Shown here: piece by piece, positions 7,718 to 15,721 of the stretch
How the letters are laid out: each line of letters begins with the position of its first letter
Numbering within the stretch: the stretch's first letter is position 1
Assembly: GCF_016592575.1 (NCBI RefSeq)
Contig: NZ_AP017470.1
Coordinates: 1,262,501-1,326,500, forward strand
Direction: 5' to 3'
Length of the DNA stretch: 64,000 nt
DNA from: Thermotomaculum hydrothermale
Lineage (GTDB): Bacteria; Acidobacteriota; Holophagae; Thermotomaculales; Thermotomaculaceae
Program-made: the position numbers and the translations under genes
The notes under the pieces: model-generated
Told to the model about the DNA's origin: nothing
What the model saw: only the letters and a program-made list of their open reading frames with translations
Databases searched by the model: none

Positions 7718-10264
7718 ATGAATAAAAGTGAATTTAGTAAAAAGTATATAAATTTTGTGTTCAAACATAAGAAAACATTAGCTTTTATTGTCTTATTTTT
7801 TACATTTTTTATGCTTTATCTTTCATCAAAGATTGAATACACAACAAGAATAGTTGACTTGCTTCCTTCTTCAAATAAAAAAGTGAAAAATTACCTTTAC
7901 ACAATTGAAAATATAGGGCTAACTAATAGCATAGTAGTCGCTGTATCAAGAAAAGATGGAGAAAGTGACCCTGAAAATATTGAACTTTATTCAGAAATAT
8001 TTATTGATAATCTTAAATCAAATCCAGAATTTAAAACTTACTTCAATGGAATTGATGCAAATATTGAAACTAAACTAAACATGGTGTTTACTCCATTTTT
8101 CCTGAAAAATCTCTGGGTTATTATTCCAAACAACAAGTTAAGTAACTTTATAAACATTTTTAAATACCAAAAGATGAAAGAAATAATTGAAAAGGATAAA
8201 ATGCTTATACAAACAGGAAGCGGATTAGAGACATTTATAAAAAAAGACCCGCTGAATATTCTGTCTTTTCTCAAATCTTATTCAAAAGAAATGACAGGTA
8301 AGCTAAAAATTTCCCTTGTAGATGGCTATTACTTTTCTAAAGACAAATCACTCCAAATATTTTTTGTAAAAACAAAAGGACATGCTGACAACATTAAATA
8401 CACAACAGGGGCGATGAACCTGCTTTTCAAAACTATAAAAAAAACCAACAAAGACTTTCAGGATGAAGTTGAAAACCCTTCTTTAAAGATAAGTGTTAAC
8501 TTTACAGGCCCTCATGCAATTACCTTTTACGACAAAGATGTTGCACAGAATGATATGTTCTCATCTTTATATCTTTCATTCATTCTTGTACTTTTAATAT
8601 TTATTTTAGGATTTAAAAACCCATTTTCAATTTTTTACGCTGCAGTACCATTAATTGTAGGAGAAGTATGGACTTTTGGACTCACCTATCTTTTAATAGG
8701 GAAACTCAATATTCTTACCTCAATTGTTGGTGCAATTCTTGTTGGATTGGGAATAGATTTTTCAATACACATTTACTCAAGGTTTTTAGAAGAAGAATTA
8801 AAAAACAAGGATTTACGCAGTTCTCTTGTAAAAACAATTGAGGAAACAGGCTTTGCCACAATTGCAGGGGGGCTAACAACAGCTGCAGCATTCTCATCAA
8901 TGTTTTTCTCAAATTTCAAAGGGTTAAGAGAATTTGGAATTGTGGCTTCTTTAGGGATAGTATCCACTTTATTTGCATGCCTGTTAATTATCCCTTTAAC
9001 CCTCTCTTTCAGGAAAAATGTTTACAAGCCCAAAAAAATATCAGGATTTGGAACAAAATTCTTTCACAAAATAGTGGATGAGCATCCAAAAAAAATAGTA
9101 ATTTTATCAATTCTATTTGTTATATTTTTCCTTATTTTTGCTTTAAGGCTTGAATTTGCCACAAGTTTAAGAGATTTAAGAAGCAGAACAAACCCTGCCT
9201 TACAAACCCAGACTTTTCTAACAAAAAAATTAGGTGGTTCATTGAGACCCCTCATTGTGGTGTTAAAAGGCAAAAATCAAAATGAGATTGAAAATCAGTT
9301 TGAAGTTTTAACAAAGTCATTAAAAAACAAAAAAATCTCAAAGATTGAATCAATATTTTCATTTATCCCCCCATTAAACGAGCAAATGAAAAATATTGAA
9401 TACCTCAACAATACAGAAAAACCCAAAAACATTTCTGAAAACTTCTTAAAACTCCTTGATAAAGAAGGATTTGCAATTACCGATTACCATAAAAAATACA
9501 TAAATTCTATTGAATCAGGGCTTGACAACCTCAGCCCTCTTACATTTAACAAGCTGGTCAATTCAAAAATTTATCCCCTTCTTAAAAACTACATAAGGTA
9601 TTCAAAAGAAAAAAAAGAGTATGAAATTATAGTGAAAATATACCCTGAGTTAGGATTATGGCACAAAAAATTTACTTCCGACATTGTTAAGACAGTTGAA
9701 AAAGTGTTTAAAGAAACAGGAAATAACCAGGACTTTATTACAGGAATTGATGTTGTAATCAACGAGATTAGAAAACTTGTAAAAGAGAACTTTGTGTTTT
9801 CAAGTTTGCTTTCTTTATTTCTTGTATTCCTTATTGTCTATCTCCATTTCAGAAATATATATCATTCTCTACTTTCATTTATTCCCCTTTTATCAGGAAT
9901 TATTGTAATGCTTGGAGCATTGAAACTTTCAGGAGACAACATATCAATGTACAACTTTATTGCAACCCCTATGATTATAGGAATTGGAATTGACAGTGGA
10001 ATACACATACTAAGCAGGGTTTTAAACTCAAAAGACTACAACATTGCAGAAGCTGTAATTCACACAGGAAAGGCTATTACCTTCACCTCTTTAACAACTA
10101 TAATTGGCTTTGGTTCACTTTTTATAAGCCACTTTGAAGGATTTAAAAGTTTAGGCCTTTCAACTATTTTTGGTGTTACAGCTTGCTGGATAGCATCAAT
10201 TATTTTCTTCCCTGCAATGCTGAAACTGATTTTTAAGGGGAAAAATAATGATTTGCACAGATAA
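7718..10264 (+). CDS. MMPL/RND-superfamily transporter
   Basis: An 848-residue inner-membrane protein with two homologous halves. Each half has one isolated membrane helix, a large periplasmic domain and a five-helix bundle. The bundle segments around residues ~285-440 and ~690-845 carry the family pattern GLGIDFSIHIYSR and GIGIDSGIHILSR. This is the MMPL/HpnN-like branch of RND proteins, which export lipids or hydrophobic molecules and are usually driven by proton flow. The substrate cannot be read from sequence. The gene ends inside the start of mpl (17-bp overlap), so the two are translationally coupled. Confidence 0.85.
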   Translation: MNKSEFSKKYINFVFKHKKTLAFIVLFFTFFMLYLSSKIEYTTRIVDLLPSSNKKVKNYLYTIENIGLTNSIVVAVSRKDGESDPENIELYSEIFIDNLKSNPEFKTYFNGIDANIETKLNMVFTPFFLKNLWVIIPNNKLSNFINIFKYQKMKEIIEKDKMLIQTGSGLETFIKKDPLNILSFLKSYSKEMTGKLKISLVDGYYFSKDKSLQIFFVKTKGHADNIKYTTGAMNLLFKTIKKTNKDFQDEVENPSLKISVNFTGPHAITFYDKDVAQNDMFSSLYLSFILVLLIFILGFKNPFSIFYAAVPLIVGEVWTFGLTYLLIGKLNILTSIVGAILVGLGIDFSIHIYSRFLEEELKNKDLRSSLVKTIEETGFATIAGGLTTAAAFSSMFFSNFKGLREFGIVASLGIVSTLFACLLIIPLTLSFRKNVYKPKKISGFGTKFFHKIVDEHPKKIVILSILFVIFFLIFALRLEFATSLRDLRSRTNPALQTQTFLTKKLGGSLRPLIVVLKGKNQNEIENQFEVLTKSLKNKKISKIESIFSFIPPLNEQMKNIEYLNNTEKPKNISENFLKLLDKEGFAITDYHKKYINSIESGLDNLSPLTFNKLVNSKIYPLLKNYIRYSKEKKEYEIIVKIYPELGLWHKKFTSDIVKTVEKVFKETGNNQDFITGIDVVINEIRKLVKENFVFSSLLSLFLVFLIVYLHFRNIYHSLLSFIPLLSGIIVMLGALKLSGDNISMYNFIATPMIIGIGIDSGIHILSRVLNSKDYNIAEAVIHTGKAITFTSLTTIIGFGSLFISHFEGFKSLGLSTIFGVTACWIASIIFFPAMLKLIFKGKNNDLHR

Positions 10265-11639
10265 AATCAAAAAGATTCATCTTACAGGAATCTGTGGAAC
10301 AGCAATGGGAAACATAGCAGTTGGCTTAAAGAATTCAGGTTACGAAATTACAGGTTCAGACAGCGGAGTTTATCCACCTATGAGTGACTTTTTAAAAGAA
10401 AACGGGATTGAAATTTTTGAATACTCTGAAGAAAATGTAAAAAACAAAGATTTAGTAATTATCGGTAACGCTATTCCAAGGGGGAATGTTGAAGTTGAGT
10501 TTGTGCTTGATAACAAAATTCCTTTTACTTCACTTCCAGAAGCTGTTAATTCCTTTTTTGTAAAAAACAAGAAATTAATTATGGTAACTGGAACCCACGG
10601 CAAAACAACCACAACATCTCTAATTGCATTCATACTTGAATACTGTGGATTAAACCCTTCATTTTTAATTGGAGGAATAGTTCCTCAGTTGAAAAGCGGA
10701 TTTAAGTATTCTGAAGAATCAAAGTACTTTGTACTTGAAGGAGACGAATACGATACAGCCTTTTTTGACAAAACAAGCAAATTTTTAAAATTCACACCAG
10801 ACTTTCTTGTTATAAATTATCTTGAATTTGACCACGGGGATATATTTGACAGTTTAAAGGATATAAAGAAATCGTTTATTCACCTTTTAAAAAAATGTCC
10901 TAAAAACTCGACTGTGTTTTTAAATAACGACCATAAAACAACACTTTCATTAAAGGATTACTCCTTTTCAAAGATAAAACTCTTTGGCTTCAAAAAAAAC
11001 TCAGACTTTAAAGTAAAATACGCTGGATTTAAAAACGGAAAATCAATTTACAAAATTAAAACAGAATCAAATGAATATACACTATCCTCTTACCTTCACG
11101 GCAAACACAATGCAAGAAATTTAACAGCGGCATTTTCCGTGTGTTACAGTTTAGGGTTACAGCCTGAAAAGATAATTGAAGCAATTGAAAGCTTTTACGG
11201 GGTAAGCAGAAGGTTTGAAACTTATTATGAAAATGAAAAAAAGGGAATTACTGTTATTCAGGATTTTGCGCATCACCCAACCGCATTTGAATACACAATA
11301 AAAACAGCGAAAAAACTTTACCCGAACAAAAAAATAATCGCAATAATTGAACCTGCAACAAATACAATGAGAAGCGGTAAATTTGGAAAAAAACTAAAAA
11401 ATTCTGTTAAACAGGCGGATTTAACTATTTTTCTTCCTGTACCGTCAAAAAAAAGGCATTCTGTCAAAGACAATTTTACTCCACCTGAAGGAGAAAATAT
11501 CGTAAACTTAAATAACAAAAAGGATTTTGAGGAATTTTTAGGAAAGGGAAATTTTGAAAATTCTGTTTTTCTTTTTATGTCAAACGGTGCACCGTGGGGT
11601 TATATGAAAATGGTTAAGAAATTTTATCAAGGTGAATAA
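10248..11639 (+). CDS. mpl: UDP-N-acetylmuramate:L-alanyl-gamma-D-glutamyl-meso-diaminopimelate ligase
   Basis: Mur-ligase family enzyme of peptidoglycan recycling that joins recovered murein tripeptide to UDP-MurNAc in one ATP-dependent step. The N-terminal nucleotide-binding motif HLTGICGTAMGNIAVGLKNSG and the central P-loop GTHGKTTTT (~residue 115) are clear. The segment GGIVPQLKSGF and the acidic EGDEYDTAFFDKTSKF are typical of Mpl rather than MurC. Length 463 is normal. Its presence implies meso-DAP murein and a periplasm. It overlaps the transporter upstream by 17 bp and abuts the next gene. Confidence 0.9.
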   Translation: MICTDKIKKIHLTGICGTAMGNIAVGLKNSGYEITGSDSGVYPPMSDFLKENGIEIFEYSEENVKNKDLVIIGNAIPRGNVEVEFVLDNKIPFTSLPEAVNSFFVKNKKLIMVTGTHGKTTTTSLIAFILEYCGLNPSFLIGGIVPQLKSGFKYSEESKYFVLEGDEYDTAFFDKTSKFLKFTPDFLVINYLEFDHGDIFDSLKDIKKSFIHLLKKCPKNSTVFLNNDHKTTLSLKDYSFSKIKLFGFKKNSDFKVKYAGFKNGKSIYKIKTESNEYTLSSYLHGKHNARNLTAAFSVCYSLGLQPEKIIEAIESFYGVSRRFETYYENEKKGITVIQDFAHHPTAFEYTIKTAKKLYPNKKIIAIIEPATNTMRSGKFGKKLKNSVKQADLTIFLPVPSKKRHSVKDNFTPPEGENIVNLNNKKDFEEFLGKGNFENSVFLFMSNGAPWGYMKMVKKFYQGE

Positions 11640-11954
11640 ATGGCTGAGTATAGTTTTGTTTTAAAAAAATACTTTGTTGCTTCACACATACATAATGGAG
11701 AGGATATACACGGACACAATTTTTACTGCATAGGGGAGTTTGAGTTAGACAAGGTTGAAAAGGTAAAAAAGGAATTTGATAAAACCTTAAAACTTTTAGA
11801 TTACAGAATTCTAAACGAAATTGATTTCTTCAAAGAAAAAACTCCTTCAACAGAAAACATAGCCCTTTTTATTTACCAAAACCTTAAAGACAAAATAAAA
11901 GTAAAAAAGATTGAAGTATTTGAGACTGTTAACTTTAGCGGAGGGGTTAAGTAA
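11640..11954 (+). CDS. 6-pyruvoyl-tetrahydropterin synthase / QueD-like protein lacking the catalytic Cys
   Basis: A 104-residue T-fold protein of the PTPS/QueD family. The zinc-binding histidines are present (ASH, then HGHNF), as are the later family features LDYRILNEI, the PSTENIALFIYQNL motif and a final VFET. However, the stretch between the first His and HGH is shortened (ASHIHNGEDIHGHNF), and the catalytic cysteine that QueD carries before HGH (CGRLHGH in E. coli) is absent. It may be a divergent enzyme or one with another chemistry. It begins directly after the mpl stop and its own stop shares a base with the next ATG. No other queuosine or folate genes are nearby. Confidence 0.75.
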   Translation: MAEYSFVLKKYFVASHIHNGEDIHGHNFYCIGEFELDKVEKVKKEFDKTLKLLDYRILNEIDFFKEKTPSTENIALFIYQNLKDKIKVKKIEVFETVNFSGGVK

Positions 11955-12916
11955 TGGCAATTCTCCTTTTAAAATTTCTTATAATTTCCATAATTATCAC
12001 ATTTGCAGGCTACAAACTAACAGTATCTGGAGACAGAATTGGAGATGAAACTGGATTTGGCTCAAACATGGTTGGCTTTATTTTGCTTGCGTCAATAACA
12101 TCCTTACCTGAATTGGTAACTGCAATTTCAGCTGCACATTTAAAAAGCGCAAACCTTGTCTTCGGTAATATGATAGGCTCAAATATATTCAATATGGTTG
12201 TAATAGCAATCGTTGTGGTGCTTGGCTCAAGAAAAATGCATGAAGCAAAAAGTGAAAACATCTTCAACGCATCAATGGGGCTTTTCATAGTTGCCCTTGC
12301 AGGGATTTTAACCTTTTTAAAGCTTAAAATTTCAGGAGTAATACTGGGAATTTTTTACATTGCCATTATTTATCTTTCCTTCAAATTTGAAAACAAGCAT
12401 AATAAAAAAGAAGAAAAAACAAGCCTGAAAATTAAAGAATTATGGAAGGAGTATCTGCTATTTCTATTTCTGTCTGCAATTATCGTTATTTCAGGATACT
12501 ATTTAACTATAATCTGTGACAAAATGGCAACAACACCATTTAACATAAACTCCAAAACAATTGTTTTAGGCTCAACCTTTGTTGGGCAACTATTTTTAGC
12601 AATATCAACCTCCCTTCCAGAGTTAATTGTTTCAATAAGTGCAGTAAAAATAGGAAAGATTGATATGGCTTATGCCAATGTCTTTGGAAGCAATATATTC
12701 AACATATTTATTTTAGGGATATCCTCTTTTTTCTATCCGGGAAATATGTTTGCAAGCGTCTCCCCGTCAATTCTCTTTTCAATCCTTATCTTCTTTATCC
12801 TTGTTTCAATAACAATAGGTTCGTTAAAGTATAGAATTAAGTCAAAATTTAGAATAGACGCATACCTTCTTATTCTCTTTTACCTATTAAACCTTTACTA
12901 TATTTTCAGTAAGTGA
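11954..12916 (+). CDS. Sodium/calcium exchanger-family (CaCA, YrbG-like) antiporter
   Basis: A 320-residue polytopic membrane protein with the two inverted alpha-repeats of the CaCA superfamily: ASITSLPELVTAISA...GNMIGSNIFNM (~30-75) and AISTSLPELIVSISA...ANVFGSNIFNI (~220-255). These glutamate- and asparagine-containing motifs form the ion site. It probably exchanges Ca2+ or a related cation for Na+ or H+. It overlaps the previous stop by one base (TAATG). Its own stop lies one base from the stop of mutS2 on the other strand. Confidence 0.88.
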   Translation: MAILLLKFLIISIIITFAGYKLTVSGDRIGDETGFGSNMVGFILLASITSLPELVTAISAAHLKSANLVFGNMIGSNIFNMVVIAIVVVLGSRKMHEAKSENIFNASMGLFIVALAGILTFLKLKISGVILGIFYIAIIYLSFKFENKHNKKEEKTSLKIKELWKEYLLFLFLSAIIVISGYYLTIICDKMATTPFNINSKTIVLGSTFVGQLFLAISTSLPELIVSISAVKIGKIDMAYANVFGSNIFNIFILGISSFFYPGNMFASVSPSILFSILIFFILVSITIGSLKYRIKSKFRIDAYLLILFYLLNLYYIFSK

Positions 12917-12917
12917 T

Positions 12918-15215
12918 TTACAAAGAAACAACAGTTGCTGCGTCGTTAGAATCAGATTCAATCTTTTTAACAAATGGAAGCTTTGCAAGATAGCTTCTTA
13001 TCCCGCTTTTTAGCCTTCCAGTTCCATGCCCGTGTACAATTCTTACCTTTTCAAAGCCCTCAAGCATAGCCCTGTCCAATTCCTTTTCAATAATGTCTAT
13101 TGCCTCGTCAACCCTCTTCCCAATCAGGTTTAATTCAAGGGGAAACATCTGCTCTTTTGCCCCAGTTCTTATTTTAACTTGAGAATTCTTTTTAACTTTT
13201 TCCTGAACAACCTCAACATCCCCTTTACTTACCCACATCTTTTTACCTTCACTAACTATCAGCAACTTGTTTCCGCTTACCTCTTCCACAATCCCTTTTA
13301 TTCCAAAAAAAGAGTGTTTAACCATATAGCCTTTTTTAATCTCTTTTTTCTTTTTCTCTTTTTCTTTAACCTCAATCTTTTTCACAAAATCCTGTTTAAA
13401 CCTATCAATAGCCTTATCTTCAAATTGTTCCGCCTTCTTTCTCAACTCACCCTTAATCCCGTGGAGAAGTTTTTCCTTTTCCTTCCTGTAATCAGAAATA
13501 AAATTCTCAAAATCTCTCTTTATCTCTTTTTCAAGCTCAAATTTCAATTTTTCAAGCTTCTTTTCCCTCTCTAAAATCCTCTCTTCTTTCTCCTTAACCT
13601 TTTTGCTTCTGCCTTCAATATCTTTTAACATTTCCTCGTATCTTTTCACCTTTTCAGACAAAACAGAAATCAACTGAGAATAATCCCTGTTTGCCTTTTT
13701 TGAATACTCTTTTGCATTCTCTAAGAAATCTTCAGGAAGGCCTAATTTTACAGCAATATCTATCGCATGGCTTAAACCAGGCACATCGTAAATTAACCTA
13801 TAAGTTGGGGTTAAGGTTTCAACATCAAAGTCAACGCTTGCAAGCCTTACTTTATCAAATTCAAAGGCTAAAGCTGAAACATCCTGATGATGAGTTGTAA
13901 CAATTGCAAATGATTTTCTCTTTATCAACCCTAACACAACAGCCCTTGCAATTGCCGCCCCGTCTGTCGGCTCTGTTCCTGTTCCCAATTCATCAATTAA
14001 AACAAGGCTTGAGTCATTTGCCCTGTTTAAAATAAGCTTAATCCTTGTCAAATGTGAAGAAAAGGTTGATAAAGATTGAGCAATATCCTGCCTGTCTCCA
14101 ATATCAGTTAATATATCTGAAAAGGGAGTAAAATAACTTCCATCTTCAACCGGTACAGGAATTATGCACTGGGACATTAAAATTAAAAGCCCTGCCATTT
14201 TAAGAAAAACAGTTTTACCCCCTGTGTTTGAGCCTGAAACAACTAAAATTCTTTTTTCAGGGGTTAAAATTACATCATTCTTTACAACCTTCTGACCTGA
14301 AAACAAAAGCAAGGGATGTGCAGCCTGCTTAAAAAAAACATCTCCGCTACCCTTAACCACAGGCACAGTCAGGTTATACTGTTTCATAAACCTGTACCTT
14401 GCATTTAAACTGTCAAAATACTCAATAACCTTATCTGCAATTTGAAAGGTATCTTTATTCTCTAAAATTACCTTTGTTAACTCTCTTAAAATCCTGCCTT
14501 TCTCTTCCTCAATCTTTCCTTTTACCTCAATCAGGCTATTGTTTAAGTCAACAACCTCAATAGGTTCAACATAAGCAGTTGCTCCGCTTGAAGAAAAATC
14601 ATGAACAAGGCACTCAAGCCTTCCCTTAAAGTTTCTGTTTATAGGAATAACAAATCTATCGTTTCTTGTGGTTATTATTGGCTCAAAAACATAGTCTTTA
14701 TATTTTTCAAGAATTTTATTAAGCCTCTGCTTTATTGATTTTTCAGCTTTTCTGAAACTTTTATAGAGGGAAGCAAACTCTGGTGTTGCATTTTCCTTGA
14801 AACTGCCGTCCTGCTCAAAGGTTTTTTTCACAGCATTTTTAAACTCGGTTAAAAGAACAAAATCCTTAAAATACTCTTTGAATTCATCATACTGGTAAAA
14901 CCTCTTGTAAAGGGATTCTGCAATTAAATAGTTTTTGTAGAGGGAGATAATTTCTTCTGGTGAAAGTATAAATTGGGGAGAAAAAAAATCTGGCAGGGGA
15001 ATTATTTTTCCGCCTCCCAGATTAACAGCTTTACCTGATTCAATTACAGAACAAAAAAGAAGGAGCTTTTTTTGCTCCTTCTCAATTTCATCTGGGTTTG
15101 TATAAAATTTTAAATTATCAAAAAATTTCAAGCCCTGCTCTGTAAAGCAGTGCTTTTTAACCTGCTTTAAAGCAGATTCAAACTCAAGTTCTTCAAAAAC
15201 AAAATCAATCACCAT
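12918..15215 (-). CDS. mutS2: Endonuclease/ATPase MutS2 (ribosome rescue or anti-recombination)
   Basis: MutS2 family: a MutS-like core with no mismatch-recognition domain, followed by a C-terminal Smr domain. Walker A is GSNTGGKT, Walker [16 protein letters not shown] and the ABC-type His VTTHH; a long charged coiled coil (~505-630) precedes the Smr domain. In other bacteria MutS2 suppresses recombination or splits collided ribosomes. The Smr HGHGTGRL motif is intact, but the usual LDLRG motif reads LNLIG, so nuclease activity is doubtful. I prefer ATG 15215, giving an 11-bp overlap with rpsU; a TTG start at 15230 is possible. Coupling to a ribosomal protein gene fits a ribosome-linked role. 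Confidence 0.92.
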   Translation of the reverse strand: MVIDFVFEELEFESALKQVKKHCFTEQGLKFFDNLKFYTNPDEIEKEQKKLLLFCSVIESGKAVNLGGGKIIPLPDFFSPQFILSPEEIISLYKNYLIAESLYKRFYQYDEFKEYFKDFVLLTEFKNAVKKTFEQDGSFKENATPEFASLYKSFRKAEKSIKQRLNKILEKYKDYVFEPIITTRNDRFVIPINRNFKGRLECLVHDFSSSGATAYVEPIEVVDLNNSLIEVKGKIEEEKGRILRELTKVILENKDTFQIADKVIEYFDSLNARYRFMKQYNLTVPVVKGSGDVFFKQAAHPLLLFSGQKVVKNDVILTPEKRILVVSGSNTGGKTVFLKMAGLLILMSQCIIPVPVEDGSYFTPFSDILTDIGDRQDIAQSLSTFSSHLTRIKLILNRANDSSLVLIDELGTGTEPTDGAAIARAVVLGLIKRKSFAIVTTHHQDVSALAFEFDKVRLASVDFDVETLTPTYRLIYDVPGLSHAIDIAVKLGLPEDFLENAKEYSKKANRDYSQLISVLSEKVKRYEEMLKDIEGRSKKVKEKEERILEREKKLEKLKFELEKEIKRDFENFISDYRKEKEKLLHGIKGELRKKAEQFEDKAIDRFKQDFVKKIEVKEKEKKKKEIKKGYMVKHSFFGIKGIVEEVSGNKLLIVSEGKKMWVSKGDVEVVQEKVKKNSQVKIRTGAKEQMFPLELNLIGKRVDEAIDIIEKELDRAMLEGFEKVRIVHGHGTGRLKSGIRSYLAKLPFVKKIESDSNDAATVVSL

Positions 15216-15414
15216 TAAGGCGTCTTTCAAGTCTGAGCTTCTTCAACATCTTTTTACGAGCAGCGAGAATCTTTTTCTTCTTTCTTTCACTTGGCTTTTC
15301 GTAATGCTGCCTCTTCTTGATTTCAGAAAGAATCCCCACTTTTTCGCATTTTCTCTTAAATCTCTTCAACGCGTTTTCAAAGCTCTCGCCGTCCCTAACC
15401 TCTACTGTAATCAT
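15205..15414 (-). CDS. rpsU: 30S ribosomal protein S21
   Basis: A 69-residue basic protein with the S21 pattern: [25 protein letters not shown], then [11 protein letters not shown] and a lysine/arginine-rich tail. S21 sits on the 30S platform and helps Shine-Dalgarno pairing at initiation. Length and sequence match the family. It is the first gene of a two-gene transcript with mutS2 and has a promoter candidate at 15475-15503. Confidence 0.96.
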   Translation of the reverse strand: MITVEVRDGESFENALKRFKRKCEKVGILSEIKKRQHYEKPSERKKKKILAARKKMLKKLRLERRLNGD

Positions 15415-15474
15415 TTAGCCTCTCACCCCATTTCCTTTTATATTTAAACAAAAAAAATACACACAGGCTTTATA

Positions 15475-15503
15475 ATTTTAAAACTTTTAAATCATTTTTT
15501 CAA
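15475..15503 (-). promoter_or_regulatory. Candidate rpsU-mutS2 promoter
   Basis: On the minus strand TTGAAA (15503-15498), a 17-bp spacer and TAAAAT (15480-15475), about 60 bp before the rpsU ATG. The surroundings are very AT-rich, so chance matches are likely and confidence is moderate. The rest of the 307-bp gap 15415-15721 holds the opposing oxidoreductase promoter and a small hairpin. Confidence 0.45.
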
Positions 15504-15595
15504 GAAAAAATAAGAGAAATATTACATTTTTAAAATCCTGGTAATTATAATATAAAATTGGAAAAAACACCTATGTCGTTTTTTAGGCTTATCCC

Positions 15596-15625
15596 TTGAC
15601 TTTATTTTAAGCAAAGAGATAGAAT
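15596..15625 (+). promoter_or_regulatory. Promoter of the 2-oxoacid oxidoreductase operon
   Basis: TTGACT (15596-15601), an 18-bp spacer and TAGAAT (15620-15625). It leaves a leader of about 90 nt before the first ATG (15722), which has a strong GAGGAGGAG ribosome site. Confidence 0.6.
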
Positions 15626-15631
15626 TGATTG

Positions 15632-15645
15632 GAGAGGAAACTCTC
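15632..15645 (+). other. 5' leader hairpin with GAAA tetraloop
   Basis: GAGAG-GAAA-CTCTC, a 5-bp stem closed by a GNRA-type tetraloop, starting 7 nt after the -10 box and so at or near the expected 5' end of the transcript. Such 5'-terminal hairpins can protect mRNA from decay. No riboswitch fold is recognised in the remaining leader. Confidence 0.4.
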
Positions 15646-15721
15646 AAAACAAACAATTTCAAAATGGTGCGACATTATAGCCCTGAAGTAAAAAGTAGGT
15701 TGAGATAAAAGAGGAGGAGAT

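Noticed and set aside
12901-12930. Terminator between the converging CaCA exchanger and mutS2 genes
   Set aside because: The two stop codons are one base apart and no hairpin with a T-run lies there; transcripts must overlap.
15664-15708. A 14-codon reading frame (MVRHYSPEVKSRLR) in the leader of the oxidoreductase operon
   Set aside because: It has no ribosome site and no run of one amino acid as in attenuator peptides; chance is likely.
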